DNA from: Pelagomonas calceolata | Taxonomy: Eukaryota > Sar > Pelagophyceae > Pelagomonadales > Pelagomonadaceae | Assembly: GCA_918797485.1 (NCBI GenBank) | Contig: CAKKNE010000001.1 | Coordinates: forward strand, 6,014,001 to 6,078,000 | Length of the DNA stretch: 64,000 bases | Direction: 5' to 3' | Part shown: positions 46,285-55,288 of the stretch, piece by piece | Numbering within the stretch: the stretch's first letter is position 1 | How the letters are laid out: every line of letters starts with the position of its first letter | The notes under the pieces: model-generated | The model's database searches: none | What the model was told of the DNA's origin: nothing | The model's input: only the letters and a program-made list of their open reading frames with translations | Translations under genes and position numbers: made by a program

Positions 46285-46989
46285 ATGGAAGGGCCGCAAC
46301 CACCAAGGCAACCACCGAGCGGCCCCGTCCCACCCTTCGTGCAGCAGCTCGGGCGCATGATGCAAGAGAAACAAATAGCCTGGTCCGACGCCGGCGACGA
46401 GGTCGTCGTCGCGGACACGAAGCGCTTCGCCGACGAGGTCTGCCCCCTGTACTTTAAGCATCGGAACTGGACGTCGTTTGCGCGGATGATGAACATGTAC
46501 GATTTCGTGAAGACGCCGGACGGCTCCGGCGCGCGCTTCCGGCATCCGCACTTCCGCCGCGGTGCGGAGAATGAACGGTGGCGCGTCCAGCGGCGGCGGA
46601 GCACCACGAAGAAGCGGCCGTCCACGGACAACACGGACGTCTGGGTCCGGCGCGGCCTCGTGCTCGAGCGGCGCGTCGCCAAGCTCGCGGAGGAGAACGC
46701 CCTCCTCCGACGCGTGCGCGACGTCGACGCGGCCATGGCGGCGCCGCCCCCGCCGTCGCTGGCCCCGCCGCCGGCGCCCCCGGGCGACGCCTCGTCGTGG
46801 GGCCTCTTCGGCCTCGAGGACTTCTTCTCGTCGACCGTAGATAGGTGCTGCCGCGTCGACGACGCGGCGCCGACGCCATCGGACGCCGAGGTGCGCCACT
46901 TCGCCGTGGCGGACGACAACCCCATGGATTTTGATTGGGACGAGGAGATGCTCGACCAGACGCTCGAGCGGCCGCGGATAGATCTGTAG
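46285..46989 (+). CDS. HSF: Heat-shock-factor-type transcription factor
   Basis: 234 residues. HSF DNA-binding domain near the N-terminus: VPPFVQQLGRMMQEKQIAWS, then EVVVADTKRFADEVCPLYFK, recognition region HRNWTSFARMMNMYDFVKTP and RFRHPHFRRG. A basic stretch (RRRSTTKKRPS) and a short coiled coil (LERRVAKLAEENALLRRVRD) serve for oligomerisation. A Pro-rich linker leads to an acidic end with bulky residues (NPMDFDWDEEMLDQTLE) that resembles an activation domain. Complete, single exon. Confidence 0.93.
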   Translation: MEGPQPPRQPPSGPVPPFVQQLGRMMQEKQIAWSDAGDEVVVADTKRFADEVCPLYFKHRNWTSFARMMNMYDFVKTPDGSGARFRHPHFRRGAENERWRVQRRRSTTKKRPSTDNTDVWVRRGLVLERRVAKLAEENALLRRVRDVDAAMAAPPPPSLAPPPAPPGDASSWGLFGLEDFFSSTVDRCCRVDDAAPTPSDAEVRHFAVADDNPMDFDWDEEMLDQTLERPRIDL

Positions 46990-47007
46990 TAGTAACGTGA
47001 TGTATGT

Positions 47008-48180
47008 TTACTCGCCCAAGCCCGGGATCGTGCGCGTCCGCAGCTGGCGCCGCTCCGAGTGCCGCCGCTTGCGCTCGCCCGTCAGCAGGAACATGCGTCT
47101 TTCTTCTTCGGTAAATCCTCTAGTTTGGCGATCATAATGCATCGTCACGTCCACCGGCGGCCCCCCAAACACCTGGCCGTAGACGGCGCAGTGCACGTGC
47201 GCCGCGCCCGCCGGCCGCCGCGGCAGCACGCCGTCGTCGACGACGCCGAACACGTCGGGCCCGCCCAATGCCCCAGCGTCCTCGTGCGCCTGACAGGCCA
47301 TGTCCCACGAGATGCCCGGGTCGCGGTCGACGATGCAGCCCGTTCCTCTAATATTCATCTTCTTGTGCGTCGCCTGGTGGTACCGCTCCTCGACGGTGCC
47401 CGTCCGCGTCCGTTTCAGGAAGTCTCTCGAGAAGGCGCCGGCATCTTTCCTAGGAGGCGCCCGGAACGCCAAAGCTGGCGTCGAGCACCGCGCGAGCGGC
47501 AACGCCCGTCTCAAAGTCAAGGTAGCACCCCTCTCGGGGTCCGCGAAACGGTTGCCCAGCGCCGCGTGGCGCGCCTCATTTGTCAACCCGCTGTGGTCGC
47601 GCCCAAAGGCGTGCGACTGCGTCTCCCAGTCGACGGAACTCTCGGGCGGCAGGAGCGACTTTCGCGGCGGCGGGATGCCCGTGAAGAAGGCCTCCATCTT
47701 CTTGGCGTGCTCCCAGGGGTTCCTACTGAAGGTCGAGTTGCCCATGGACTTGCCGTCTCCTTCAAAACTCACGAGCTTCCGGCCGAAGGGCTGGCCGAGC
47801 GCGCGCGGCGGCGGGCCGCGCGGCGGCGCCATTTCGTTCGCTTCATCTAAAAGCCAGTCCTGCTCGCCCGGCGGTAATGCTGGGCGCCGGACGATGGCGA
47901 CGGGCCGCGGCGCCGGTTTCGGCGTACTCCGGCCCGTGCGCCGCGAGCTCGCGTACGTCGTGTCACCGCCACCTGACAGCGCGTCCCAGGGGTTGCCCTT
48001 GGGCGCGTCCATGACGCTGCGCTCCTGGCCTCCAAGGCCGATCTGCCGGATCGAGTGTTCCGTCGACGAGTCGCCGTGCTCACTGGCCGCGAGCCCGGTG
48101 CCCACCGCAGCCTGGGCGGCCAGGTCGCGCTTCTGTTTGCGCGCGAGGGCCCGCATGTGGAGCTCGGCCTCGAGACGCAT
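47008..48180 (-). CDS. Unknown soluble protein
   Basis: 390 residues from the ATG at 48180. No domain recognised. Visible segments: N-terminal helix (RLEAELHMRALARKQKRDLA), GNPWDALSGGGDTTYASSRR, LPPGEQDWLLDEANEM, RNPWEHAKKMEAFFTGIPPP, SSVDWETQSHAFGRDHSGLT, EERYHQATHKKMNIRGTGCI and RQTRGFTEEERRMFLLTGER. Composition looks like a genuine globular/disordered protein, and the frame is clean. Divergent from the RING gene. Confidence 0.6.
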   Translation of the reverse strand: MRLEAELHMRALARKQKRDLAAQAAVGTGLAASEHGDSSTEHSIRQIGLGGQERSVMDAPKGNPWDALSGGGDTTYASSRRTGRSTPKPAPRPVAIVRRPALPPGEQDWLLDEANEMAPPRGPPPRALGQPFGRKLVSFEGDGKSMGNSTFSRNPWEHAKKMEAFFTGIPPPRKSLLPPESSVDWETQSHAFGRDHSGLTNEARHAALGNRFADPERGATLTLRRALPLARCSTPALAFRAPPRKDAGAFSRDFLKRTRTGTVEERYHQATHKKMNIRGTGCIVDRDPGISWDMACQAHEDAGALGGPDVFGVVDDGVLPRRPAGAAHVHCAVYGQVFGGPPVDVTMHYDRQTRGFTEEERRMFLLTGERKRRHSERRQLRTRTIPGLGE

Positions 48181-48620
48181 CGTGGCGGAGGCTGCAGCCG
48201 CGACGGCGTGGAGGGGGCAGCCTTTTAATCGATGGGAGAGCGCGCGCTGCAGGCGCTCCGCTTTGTGGCTGGCGGGATTTTAACCGCGAGCACAGGCCCT
48301 GGAGGGGCGATCATGAAGTCTCCGCGTTTCCCTGACGGTTCGGAAGACGTCCAACGGGAAGCTAGCGGCCTGTAAGGCACTAGGGATGCCTAGCAAACTG
48401 GGCTCGCAGTGCAGCATTTTCACGGCCGTCCCCCGGCCTTCAGCGGTGGATCCCCACCGGGAGAGCACAGCTGAAGATTGCCACTAACGTGGGCTTGCGA
48501 TAATCAGAGCGCTTACAGCGTATACCGGCTTACAAGCAGTAAAGACCAGGAAGCCAGCCAGAGCCAGAGCCGGAGAGTGAGCTCAGGAGCACCTGAGAGC
48601 AGTACCAGAGAGCCAGAAAA
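48181..48620. other. Divergent intergenic region
   Basis: 440 bp; contains GCTAG-palindrome copy 8 and nothing else recognisable. Confidence 0.4.
48361..48384 (+). promoter_or_regulatory. GCTAG-palindrome motif, copy 8
   Basis: GCTAGCGGCCTG followed by TAAGGCACTAGG, almost the same as copy 1. 181 bp from the divergent minus gene start and 237 bp upstream of the RING gene. Confidence 0.5.
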
Positions 48621-49553
48621 ATGCTGTCCTGGCTCGCGCGATGCTGCGGCTGCGCCGACCGGCGCCGCGACCAATCGCAGAGGGGCCCGGCGGGCGCGCC
48701 GCGCAGCGTGCAGATGACGGACCGCGGCGCGAGCTACGTGCGGCTCCAGCAGGCCCTGGACCAGGCGGCGCAGCAGATGGCGCAGGCCACGGCGGCGGCG
48801 GCGGCGGCGCAGCAGGGCCCGCCGCCGGCGTCGACGAGCGCGCTGAAACGGATCCCCATCGTCCGCGTCGCCGCCGACGACTTGACGAAGGACAACGAGT
48901 GCTGCACGATCTGCCTCGAGGACCACGTGCCGGGCGAGCTCGCGGCGCGCCTCCCCTGCGGCCACCTGTTCCACAAGGACTGCGTCGTGGAGTGGCTGAG
49001 CAGGCACTGCGTCTGCCCGGTGTGCCGTTACGAGCTGCCGACCGACTCTGTGGTCTACGAGCGGACGCGGCGCGAGCACAATCGCGAGGGCGGGCGGCGC
49101 GTGCGCGTGAGGAAGCGCGAGCTCGACGCGATGAACATCCGCGCGCTGCTGGACGTGCTGAAGGCGGCGGGCGAGTCCGCGCGTGGCTGCGTCGAGCGCG
49201 ACGACCTGATTCGACGCGTCCTCACGTCGTCGCGCGTCGACGTCGTCGCCGAGACGACCGTCGAGGTGTCGCGTTCCGAGCTCGACGCGATGTCGCTCGG
49301 CGCGGTGGCGCGCCTCGCGAAGCGGGCGGGCGTCGTGATCGACGGCGCGCTGGAGCGGCCCGACGTCGTCGCATTGCTCGAACAGAGCGGCCGCGTACTT
49401 ATCGTCGACGGTGCGGCGGAGGAGACGACCTCGCCCGTCCCGGCGGCGGCCGGCGACCTCCTGGACGTGTACGAGGACGCCGACGTACCGCCGACGACTC
49501 CGCCCGTCGCCGCGGCGGGCGGCGCGCCTGACGCCGCCGATACTAGTGTGTAA
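48621..49553 (+). CDS. RING-H2 E3 ubiquitin ligase with two SAP-like repeats
   Basis: 310 residues. Cys-rich N-terminus (MLSWLARCCGCADRRR, possibly acylated), a helical Gln/Ala-rich stretch, then a canonical C3H2C3 RING at ~95-135: CTICLEDHVPGELAARLPC, GHLFHKDCVVEWLSRHC, VCPVC. Two SAP-like helix-turn-helix repeats follow (RELDAMNIRALLDVLKAAGE ... RDDLIRRVL and SELDAMSLGAVARLAKRAGV ... RPDVVALLEQS). It ends in a Pro/Ala-rich tail. Transfers ubiquitin from an E2 to unknown substrates; the SAP-like repeats may select them. Confidence 0.9.
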   Translation: MLSWLARCCGCADRRRDQSQRGPAGAPRSVQMTDRGASYVRLQQALDQAAQQMAQATAAAAAAQQGPPPASTSALKRIPIVRVAADDLTKDNECCTICLEDHVPGELAARLPCGHLFHKDCVVEWLSRHCVCPVCRYELPTDSVVYERTRREHNREGGRRVRVRKRELDAMNIRALLDVLKAAGESARGCVERDDLIRRVLTSSRVDVVAETTVEVSRSELDAMSLGAVARLAKRAGVVIDGALERPDVVALLEQSGRVLIVDGAAEETTSPVPAAAGDLLDVYEDADVPPTTPPVAAAGGAPDAADTSV

Positions 49554-49582
49554 TTTTACTCTGTGAAGGTGCCTCTCTCCTA

Positions 49583-50539
49583 CTACGCCTCTTGCGTAAC
49601 CATCCAATTTTCCTGCGGCATGCCCGGCGACGCCTCGGCGGCCGGGCGGTCGCCGCCGTACGTCGTCCGCAGGTTGTAGAGGTTCGCGAAGTTGCTGAAG
49701 TGGGAGGCTTGCGGGTATGACGTCGGCAGCGTTGCCGGCCGGCGCACGGAGGCCTCGGGGTCGAAGATGCTGCGCACGTAGCGGAGCCGGGCGGCGCCGT
49801 CGGTGTCGGCGGCGATCTCGCCGAAGATGAGCTCGCGATCCGAATCCAGGTTCTCCTCTCCCTTGCTCGCGCAGGCCAGAGTGCGCCGCGCGGCGAAGAG
49901 GCCGCGGTCGTCGCCGGAGCCCACGACCACGTCCTGGATCATGACATCAGCCGGTTCGTAGGTCGCGTGGTAGGCGCCTAATGACGCGAGGATGGCGTCC
50001 GGGCCGATGTCGACCCCGAACGGCGACGACGCGACCGAGTCGCTCGACAGAACGTCGCGCTTCAGAACCTCCTTCGTGCCCTTGAAATCCGCGGTCGTCC
50101 AGCCTTCTGCCTTGGCCCGCAGCAGGTGCCGCGTCTCGCCCGCCGTCGCCATGACTTTGCGGTCGTCGGGCGCGCGCGTCCAGGGGCCCTCGCCGGGCGC
50201 CGCGTCGCGGTCGAGCAGCGCGGTCCGGGAGACGTACGCCTCCGCATCGACTAACTTCGAGCCCGGCTGCTGGCTGAACCACGTGCCGCCTCTGGTGCAT
50301 TCCAAGCCTAAATCCGTCTCGTAGCGGAGCGCCCACTCGACGGCCGCGCGCGGCGTGTAGGACCGGAGGCGCGCGTCGTCGACGAGGACGATGCCGATGC
50401 GCGCGTGCCAGGTCGCGCCATCGTGGATGCGCTCCAGCAGCCGCGACGCCGCCGCACGCTCTCCCAGCAATCTAGAGAGAGCACCTTTGCTCTTGTCCTT
50501 AACGACGCCCTTGAGGACGCTTGCGAGGTGGGCTTGCAT
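49583..50539 (-). CDS. Unknown protein
   Basis: 318 residues from the ATG at 50539. N-terminal helix (HLASVLKGVVKDKSKGALSR), then ARIGIVLVDDARLRSYTPRA, GLECTRGGTWFSQQPG, MATAGETRHLLRAKAEGWTT, GVDIGPDAILASLGAYHATY, MIQDVVVGSGDDRGLFAARR and a Tyr-rich end (ASHFSNFANLYNLRTTYGGD). The segment with ILASLGAYHATYEPADV... DDRGLFAARRTL loosely recalls SnoaL/NTF2-like folds, but I would not assign it. Single exon. Confidence 0.55.
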   Translation of the reverse strand: MQAHLASVLKGVVKDKSKGALSRLLGERAAASRLLERIHDGATWHARIGIVLVDDARLRSYTPRAAVEWALRYETDLGLECTRGGTWFSQQPGSKLVDAEAYVSRTALLDRDAAPGEGPWTRAPDDRKVMATAGETRHLLRAKAEGWTTADFKGTKEVLKRDVLSSDSVASSPFGVDIGPDAILASLGAYHATYEPADVMIQDVVVGSGDDRGLFAARRTLACASKGEENLDSDRELIFGEIAADTDGAARLRYVRSIFDPEASVRRPATLPTSYPQASHFSNFANLYNLRTTYGGDRPAAEASPGMPQENWMVTQEA

Positions 50540-50898
50540 GATTGCGCCTGTCTCGGATGGAGATATGGGCCGGATTTAGGAGCCTGGCTCTCGAAGCCTG
50601 CCGCTCTCAAGGCCGCGTGGTCAAGACGCAGGACTCGTCCCGGCCCCATGAGTCTGTAAGAGATCACGCAGTACGCAAGCCTCCGACACCTTTGAACCCC
50701 ACGCAAGCTCTCGGGCAGAGGCGCTGCAAAGCGGAGCGCCTCATTGCCATTGCACGTCGCGCACCCGAGGCAAGGAACTCCGCAGCGCGCAGCAGGGCGC
50801 CTCATTGCACGTCGACGCGCGCATCGGAGGCTGCCCGAGGCACAACAAGGCACTCCCACGTCTGCCGCGCTCACACCACAAGCTGCCCGCGTGCCATT
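50540..50898. other. Divergent intergenic region
   Basis: 360 bp. The frame of the next gene extends back through it without an ATG-linked protein-like sequence; treated as upstream non-coding DNA. Confidence 0.35.
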
Positions 50899-52599
50899 AT
50901 GGCGGACCTCCGGGATCATCTCCCACCAGCACCAGCGCCGGCGCGAAGGGGGAAGAGCCGCCGCGAGCTCCGCTACAGCCAGGACTCCTTCGCCCAGGAG
51001 CAAGCGGCCCAGATTTTTGGACAGCTCGCCGAGCTGCTGAGCAAGGAGATGGACCGGCGGGCGGGCGGTTTTGGGAGCACCTACTTCGGCGGGCACGTGA
51101 CTCCTGCAACAATATTCAAGCGTTTAGACATCGACGACAGCGGGCGGATTAGTACCGCGGAGTGGCTTACCGTACTAAGGAGGGACCTCAAGCTCCCCCT
51201 GCTCAAGTTCACGGACGAGGACCTCTGGAAGTTGTACGACGCGATCGACGCCGACGGCACGGGCTGGATTTCATTAAGGGAATTTGCGGACTTCGCTAGA
51301 AAAACACCATACAACACTCAGTTCAAGCACCAGCAGATGATGCGCCAAGCGAGAAAACCCAAGGTCATAATGCCGGAGGTGACGAAGGCGCCCGCGAAGG
51401 GGCCCGACCAGATCGTGCCGCCGCCGCCCGAGCTCGTGCGAGCTTACGTAACACCACGTCAAGGAAAACCGTGCGCGGGCAACTACACTTCGTCAGGAGA
51501 CTGGTCCCGGCTCTGGTGGCTGCCAAGATCGGGCGACTGGTCAGCGCGCGGTAAGCAAGTCAAGGTCACGATCCAATCCCAGCAGATGCCGCATCTTTTC
51601 TTCGCGCCCAAAGGCGACTGCCCGGAGAAGGGCTGGCCGCTCCTAGTTTACTTGCATGACGAGGGCCGCAGCGCGGGCCGCGCGCCTTTACGAAGCGTCG
51701 CGCTCGAGGGCCCGCCGCAGCGCTGCGGCCGCCAGCCGGCCGCGGAGACGTCCTTCGTCGTCGTCTCGCCGCAGAAGCCCATGGACCTGCCCTGGACGGA
51801 GCCGACGGTCGCGGCCAGCGTCGTAGCGTTAATAGAGACGCTCTGCAAGGACGAAGGCCTCTGCGACGCGAAGCGCGTCCACCTGACGGGCATCGGCGCC
51901 GGCGGCTCGGGCTGCTGGGGCCTCGGCGCCGCGACCGAGTACTGCAAGCGCTTTGCGTCGATAGCGCCGGTGCGTGGAGCGCTCCGGAGCGTCGGGCTGC
52001 GGCGCGCGCCGGAGGTCCTGCGCGACACGAACATCTGGGCTTTTCATGCTTGGAACGACGCGACGACGCCCGTCGCCTTCACCGATGTAAGTGTGGGCGA
52101 GTGCGCCCGCCGGACGCGCGCGGAGATCAAGTACACGCGGCCGGACCACGGTCCCGCGGACGACCCTGTGGCCGCGCTGCTGCCGGGCGAGGCGGCGCCG
52201 ATGAAGGGCGAGTCGACGCACGTGCTCGCGTACTATCCGCCGCATCTTCCCGCCTCATCAAAACCGCCTTTATACGAATGGTTCCTGGCGAACCCGCGCC
52301 GGAAGATCAGAACGAAGGCGCGGACGACGTTCGCGCGGCTCGCCGACCCGCTCGTCTGGCAGGGGCGGCCGCGGCCGCGGTCGGCGCCCGCGGCGCGGCG
52401 CCGGCCGCGCCAGGCCTGGACGGCCTTCCACGGCGAAGTTGGGTCCCCCGGTGGCGGCGTCGACTCGGGGCCGGCCTTCTCGCGGCCCGACCGGGGACGG
52501 GCACGTTCGGCGCTCGCCCGGAGACGCCGCCCCGCGCCCTTCCACGAGAAGTACGACATTCCGCGGGACCAGCGGCTGCGGGAGAACCGTATAATTTGA
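50899..52599 (+). CDS. EF-hand protein fused to an alpha/beta-hydrolase lacking the nucleophile serine
   Basis: 566 residues from the ATG at 50899. Two EF-hands: DIDDSGRISTAEW (after TPATIFKRL) and DADGTGWISLREF, both with good calcium-ligand spacing. A linker leads to an esterase/PHB-depolymerase-like alpha/beta-hydrolase: GWPLLVYLHDEGRSAG (oxyanion region), FVVVSPQKPMDLPWTEP, then the elbow VHLTGIGAGGSGCWGLGAAT, where related enzymes have G-x-S-x-G-G. The acid region FHAWNDATTPVAFTD and the His region THVLAYYPPHL remain. A basic, Pro/Arg-rich tail follows. With Gly in place of the nucleophile, it is probably a non-catalytic calcium-responsive protein, unless another residue substitutes. Confidence 0.75.
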   Translation: MADLRDHLPPAPAPARRGKSRRELRYSQDSFAQEQAAQIFGQLAELLSKEMDRRAGGFGSTYFGGHVTPATIFKRLDIDDSGRISTAEWLTVLRRDLKLPLLKFTDEDLWKLYDAIDADGTGWISLREFADFARKTPYNTQFKHQQMMRQARKPKVIMPEVTKAPAKGPDQIVPPPPELVRAYVTPRQGKPCAGNYTSSGDWSRLWWLPRSGDWSARGKQVKVTIQSQQMPHLFFAPKGDCPEKGWPLLVYLHDEGRSAGRAPLRSVALEGPPQRCGRQPAAETSFVVVSPQKPMDLPWTEPTVAASVVALIETLCKDEGLCDAKRVHLTGIGAGGSGCWGLGAATEYCKRFASIAPVRGALRSVGLRRAPEVLRDTNIWAFHAWNDATTPVAFTDVSVGECARRTRAEIKYTRPDHGPADDPVAALLPGEAAPMKGESTHVLAYYPPHLPASSKPPLYEWFLANPRRKIRTKARTTFARLADPLVWQGRPRPRSAPAARRRPRQAWTAFHGEVGSPGGGVDSGPAFSRPDRGRARSALARRRRPAPFHEKYDIPRDQRLRENRII

Positions 52600-52787
52600 C
52601 TGTTTTCGACTCCCTCTATTGTTTTCGAGTTGCGCTAGTAGGACTACGCTAGTCATTAGGCTGTCACACGCACACGACTTTGCACCTCGTGCTAGCCCTC
52701 TGTGCTTTCCTGGAACAAGAGAAGCTTTCAATTACGCAGAAGACCATCCCAAAAATCGTTCAGCAGCTGGGCACCATCAGGCAAGCC

Positions 52788-55277
52788 ATGTGGCGGCACC
52801 TGCTCTTTGCTGCAAGCTGCACAGCATTAGTTGCCCCCCCGTCGGGAACCCGGCAACCGATCCGATGCAGCGCCGTACCACAACGAACCGCACCGAAGAA
52901 ACCGTCAAAGGCCAAGCTCCGGCGCATGGCCCGCACCTTGTACGTGCGGGGCGAGCGCTCTGCCGCGCGGGGCCACACGCGGTCGGCGTGCGACTTGTAT
53001 AGGGAGTGCCTGGAGCTCACGCCCCGGGACTCCTACGCGTGGCTGGCCCTCTGCAAGGTCATGCAGCGGACGAACGCCACAGCACACGAAATACGCGGCA
53101 CGTTTGCGCAAGCGGACGAATGCAATTCAGTACACATAGCCCACGCCTGGGCGCGCTTCGAAGAGGACGAGGGGCACGTCGAAGACGCGCGACACTTGTA
53201 CGAGCGGGCGTTAACTTTGGACCCCGACTCGGCCTACGTAAGACACGCATGGGGATTACTGGAACGCAAGCACAACAACCCAACGAGGGCCCTCGAGATC
53301 TTCGAGGGCGGGACGGACCAGCGGGGTCTCCTGGCCGTGGCGGCGGCGGAGACGCGATTCCATGGAGACGAGCGCGGGCTCCGGGACGCGCTGCTCGAGG
53401 TGCTGGGGACGTCGCCGTCGAGGCATGATGCTGTCGCATATAGAGCCTTTGCGCGCGTCGCGCGGAGCCCGGGCGAGCGCTGTGCTGCGTTAAGACGCGC
53501 GCTGGAGGTGGACGACTCGCACACGTGCGTCGCCGAATTGTCCGACGCGCTGGCCGATGATGCTGGGGATGTTGATGGCGCTAGACGAGTATTAGCCCAG
53601 TTCCTGGAGCGGAAGCACCCCGACTCGAGGGCTTATCTAAGCGCCGCGCGCAAGCTCGCCAACTTGGAACATGCGAACGGAGATCTGGAAAGGGCGACGC
53701 ACTTCTACGAGGCCGCCCTCGACGGGCGGGACGTGATCCCGCCGGTGGGGGTCTTCCTGGACGCGGCGCGGTGCGCCATAGATAGAGGCGACGACGCGGG
53801 CGCGCGCAAGCTGTTAACGAGGGCGACGCGCGCGCACCGCACGAAGGGGAGACCTCATATCATGCTCGCCGACCTGGAGCTGAGAAGGCAGAACTACGAG
53901 GAGTGCGAGCAGAGCCTGCAGGCGGCGATAAAGGCCGACGCGAGCGACGGGTCGGCGTTCGTCGCGCTCGGCGCGTCCCGTTTGAGAAGGCGCGACGTCG
54001 CGGGCGCCCGGGACGCCTACCGCAGCGGTTTGAAGGACCTGAAGTCCGATACGAAAGCGTACAACCGCTGGGCGCCGTCGCTCTGGGTCGCCTGGGCAAC
54101 TTTGGAAGGCGACCGGGGGCGGTACGACGAGGCCGCGACGTTGCTGGACGCGGCGCGGCGCTGGCTCTCGAAACATGCGCGGCGCCGCGAAGACGTGGCC
54201 TACGTCTACCACGCGCGCGGGTCCCTGGATCTGCGGCGGAGACGGCCGCGCGACGCCGAGGCGGTTTTTGAAGAGGGTCTGCGATTACTACCTCCCTCGA
54301 AGACGACGGGGCGGCGGGACCGATCATCAAGCTGTCTTTTGTTGGGCCTCGCCAAGGCCAAGCAGCGCATCGACGACGAAGATTATGTAAGGCACGCGTC
54401 CTCGGACCTCGCGCCGCGCGCCGCGGCGAGGCTCACGGAGCGGCGGAACCGGCCCTTCGCGCGCCGGACGTCACCAAAGACGGCGCGCGACTGCTTCGAC
54501 GCGGCGGCCAAGGCCGACGCGTCGCACGGCGAGTGCTGGCGCGACTGGGCCGCGTACGAGCTGTCGCAGGGCGCGTCCGACGACGCCGCATCTTTATTGG
54601 CGGCGGCGGTGCGCGCGGCTTGCGTGCCGGCCTCCGTGGATCTGGCCTGCGCGCACGCCGAGGCGTTGCTGTTCCAAAGGAGTGATGACAGAGAGCGGCT
54701 CCAGGCCGCGCGCGACGTGCTCGAGGCCGCGCTGGAGCGCTACGCGCAGAAGATCTGGCGCAAGCAGCGCGCGTTCTCCGACGCGAACGTGCTCGTGTGG
54801 TTCGAGGCGGCGTTGGATGGCGCCTCGGACCGCATCGCGCGGAAGGCCCGGGACGACGCGGGCGAGCTTTTAGCGAGATGGGCCGACCTCGAGATCAAGA
54901 ACGCGCCGGGCGGCGGCGACGCGTCGAAGCTCGCGGCGCTGGCTTTGTTGGCCGCGCCGCGGTCCGCGACGGCGCTCCTTGCTTCAGGTTCTGTCTGCGA
55001 GGCAAAAGGTGAGTTTCGCGAGGCCGCGGAATTCTTCGCCGAGGCCGTCGACGTCCGGCCCGACCAGGGCACGGCCTATTCTGCTCTGGCGCGCGCCCAG
55101 AAGGCGACGGGCGATTTAGGTGGGGCGCGAGCAACCCTCGCGCAGGGCATCGAGCACGCCCCGACCTTTGCGCCGCTCTGGCACGAGGCGTCCGAACTGG
55201 CGGCGATGGTCGGCGACCTCGCCTGCCTCGCGGAAATGAACGCGCGGGCGCTAGAGCTCTTTCCGAACGGCATGTAA
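52788..55277 (+). CDS. Plastid-targeted TPR/HAT-repeat protein
   Basis: 829 residues from the ATG at 52788. Presequence with heterokont-type motif (HLLFAASCTALVAPPSGTRQ), then continuous helical repeats to the end: for example YVRGERSAARGHTRSACDLY, HIAHAWARFEEDEGHVEDAR, RHAWGLLERKHNNPTRALEI, GDLERATHFYEAALDGRDVI, CWRDWAAYELSQGASDDAAS, FREAAEFFAEAVDVRPDQGT. The W-A-x-x-E pattern of many repeats is that of HAT (half-a-TPR) RNA-processing proteins. Plastid HAT proteins such as HCF107 bind organelle transcripts, so a role in plastid RNA stability is a reasonable inference. Confidence 0.8.
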   Translation: MWRHLLFAASCTALVAPPSGTRQPIRCSAVPQRTAPKKPSKAKLRRMARTLYVRGERSAARGHTRSACDLYRECLELTPRDSYAWLALCKVMQRTNATAHEIRGTFAQADECNSVHIAHAWARFEEDEGHVEDARHLYERALTLDPDSAYVRHAWGLLERKHNNPTRALEIFEGGTDQRGLLAVAAAETRFHGDERGLRDALLEVLGTSPSRHDAVAYRAFARVARSPGERCAALRRALEVDDSHTCVAELSDALADDAGDVDGARRVLAQFLERKHPDSRAYLSAARKLANLEHANGDLERATHFYEAALDGRDVIPPVGVFLDAARCAIDRGDDAGARKLLTRATRAHRTKGRPHIMLADLELRRQNYEECEQSLQAAIKADASDGSAFVALGASRLRRRDVAGARDAYRSGLKDLKSDTKAYNRWAPSLWVAWATLEGDRGRYDEAATLLDAARRWLSKHARRREDVAYVYHARGSLDLRRRRPRDAEAVFEEGLRLLPPSKTTGRRDRSSSCLLLGLAKAKQRIDDEDYVRHASSDLAPRAAARLTERRNRPFARRTSPKTARDCFDAAAKADASHGECWRDWAAYELSQGASDDAASLLAAAVRAACVPASVDLACAHAEALLFQRSDDRERLQAARDVLEAALERYAQKIWRKQRAFSDANVLVWFEAALDGASDRIARKARDDAGELLARWADLEIKNAPGGGDASKLAALALLAAPRSATALLASGSVCEAKGEFREAAEFFAEAVDVRPDQGTAYSALARAQKATGDLGGARATLAQGIEHAPTFAPLWHEASELAAMVGDLACLAEMNARALELFPNGM

Positions 55278-55288
55278 GACAATACTCC

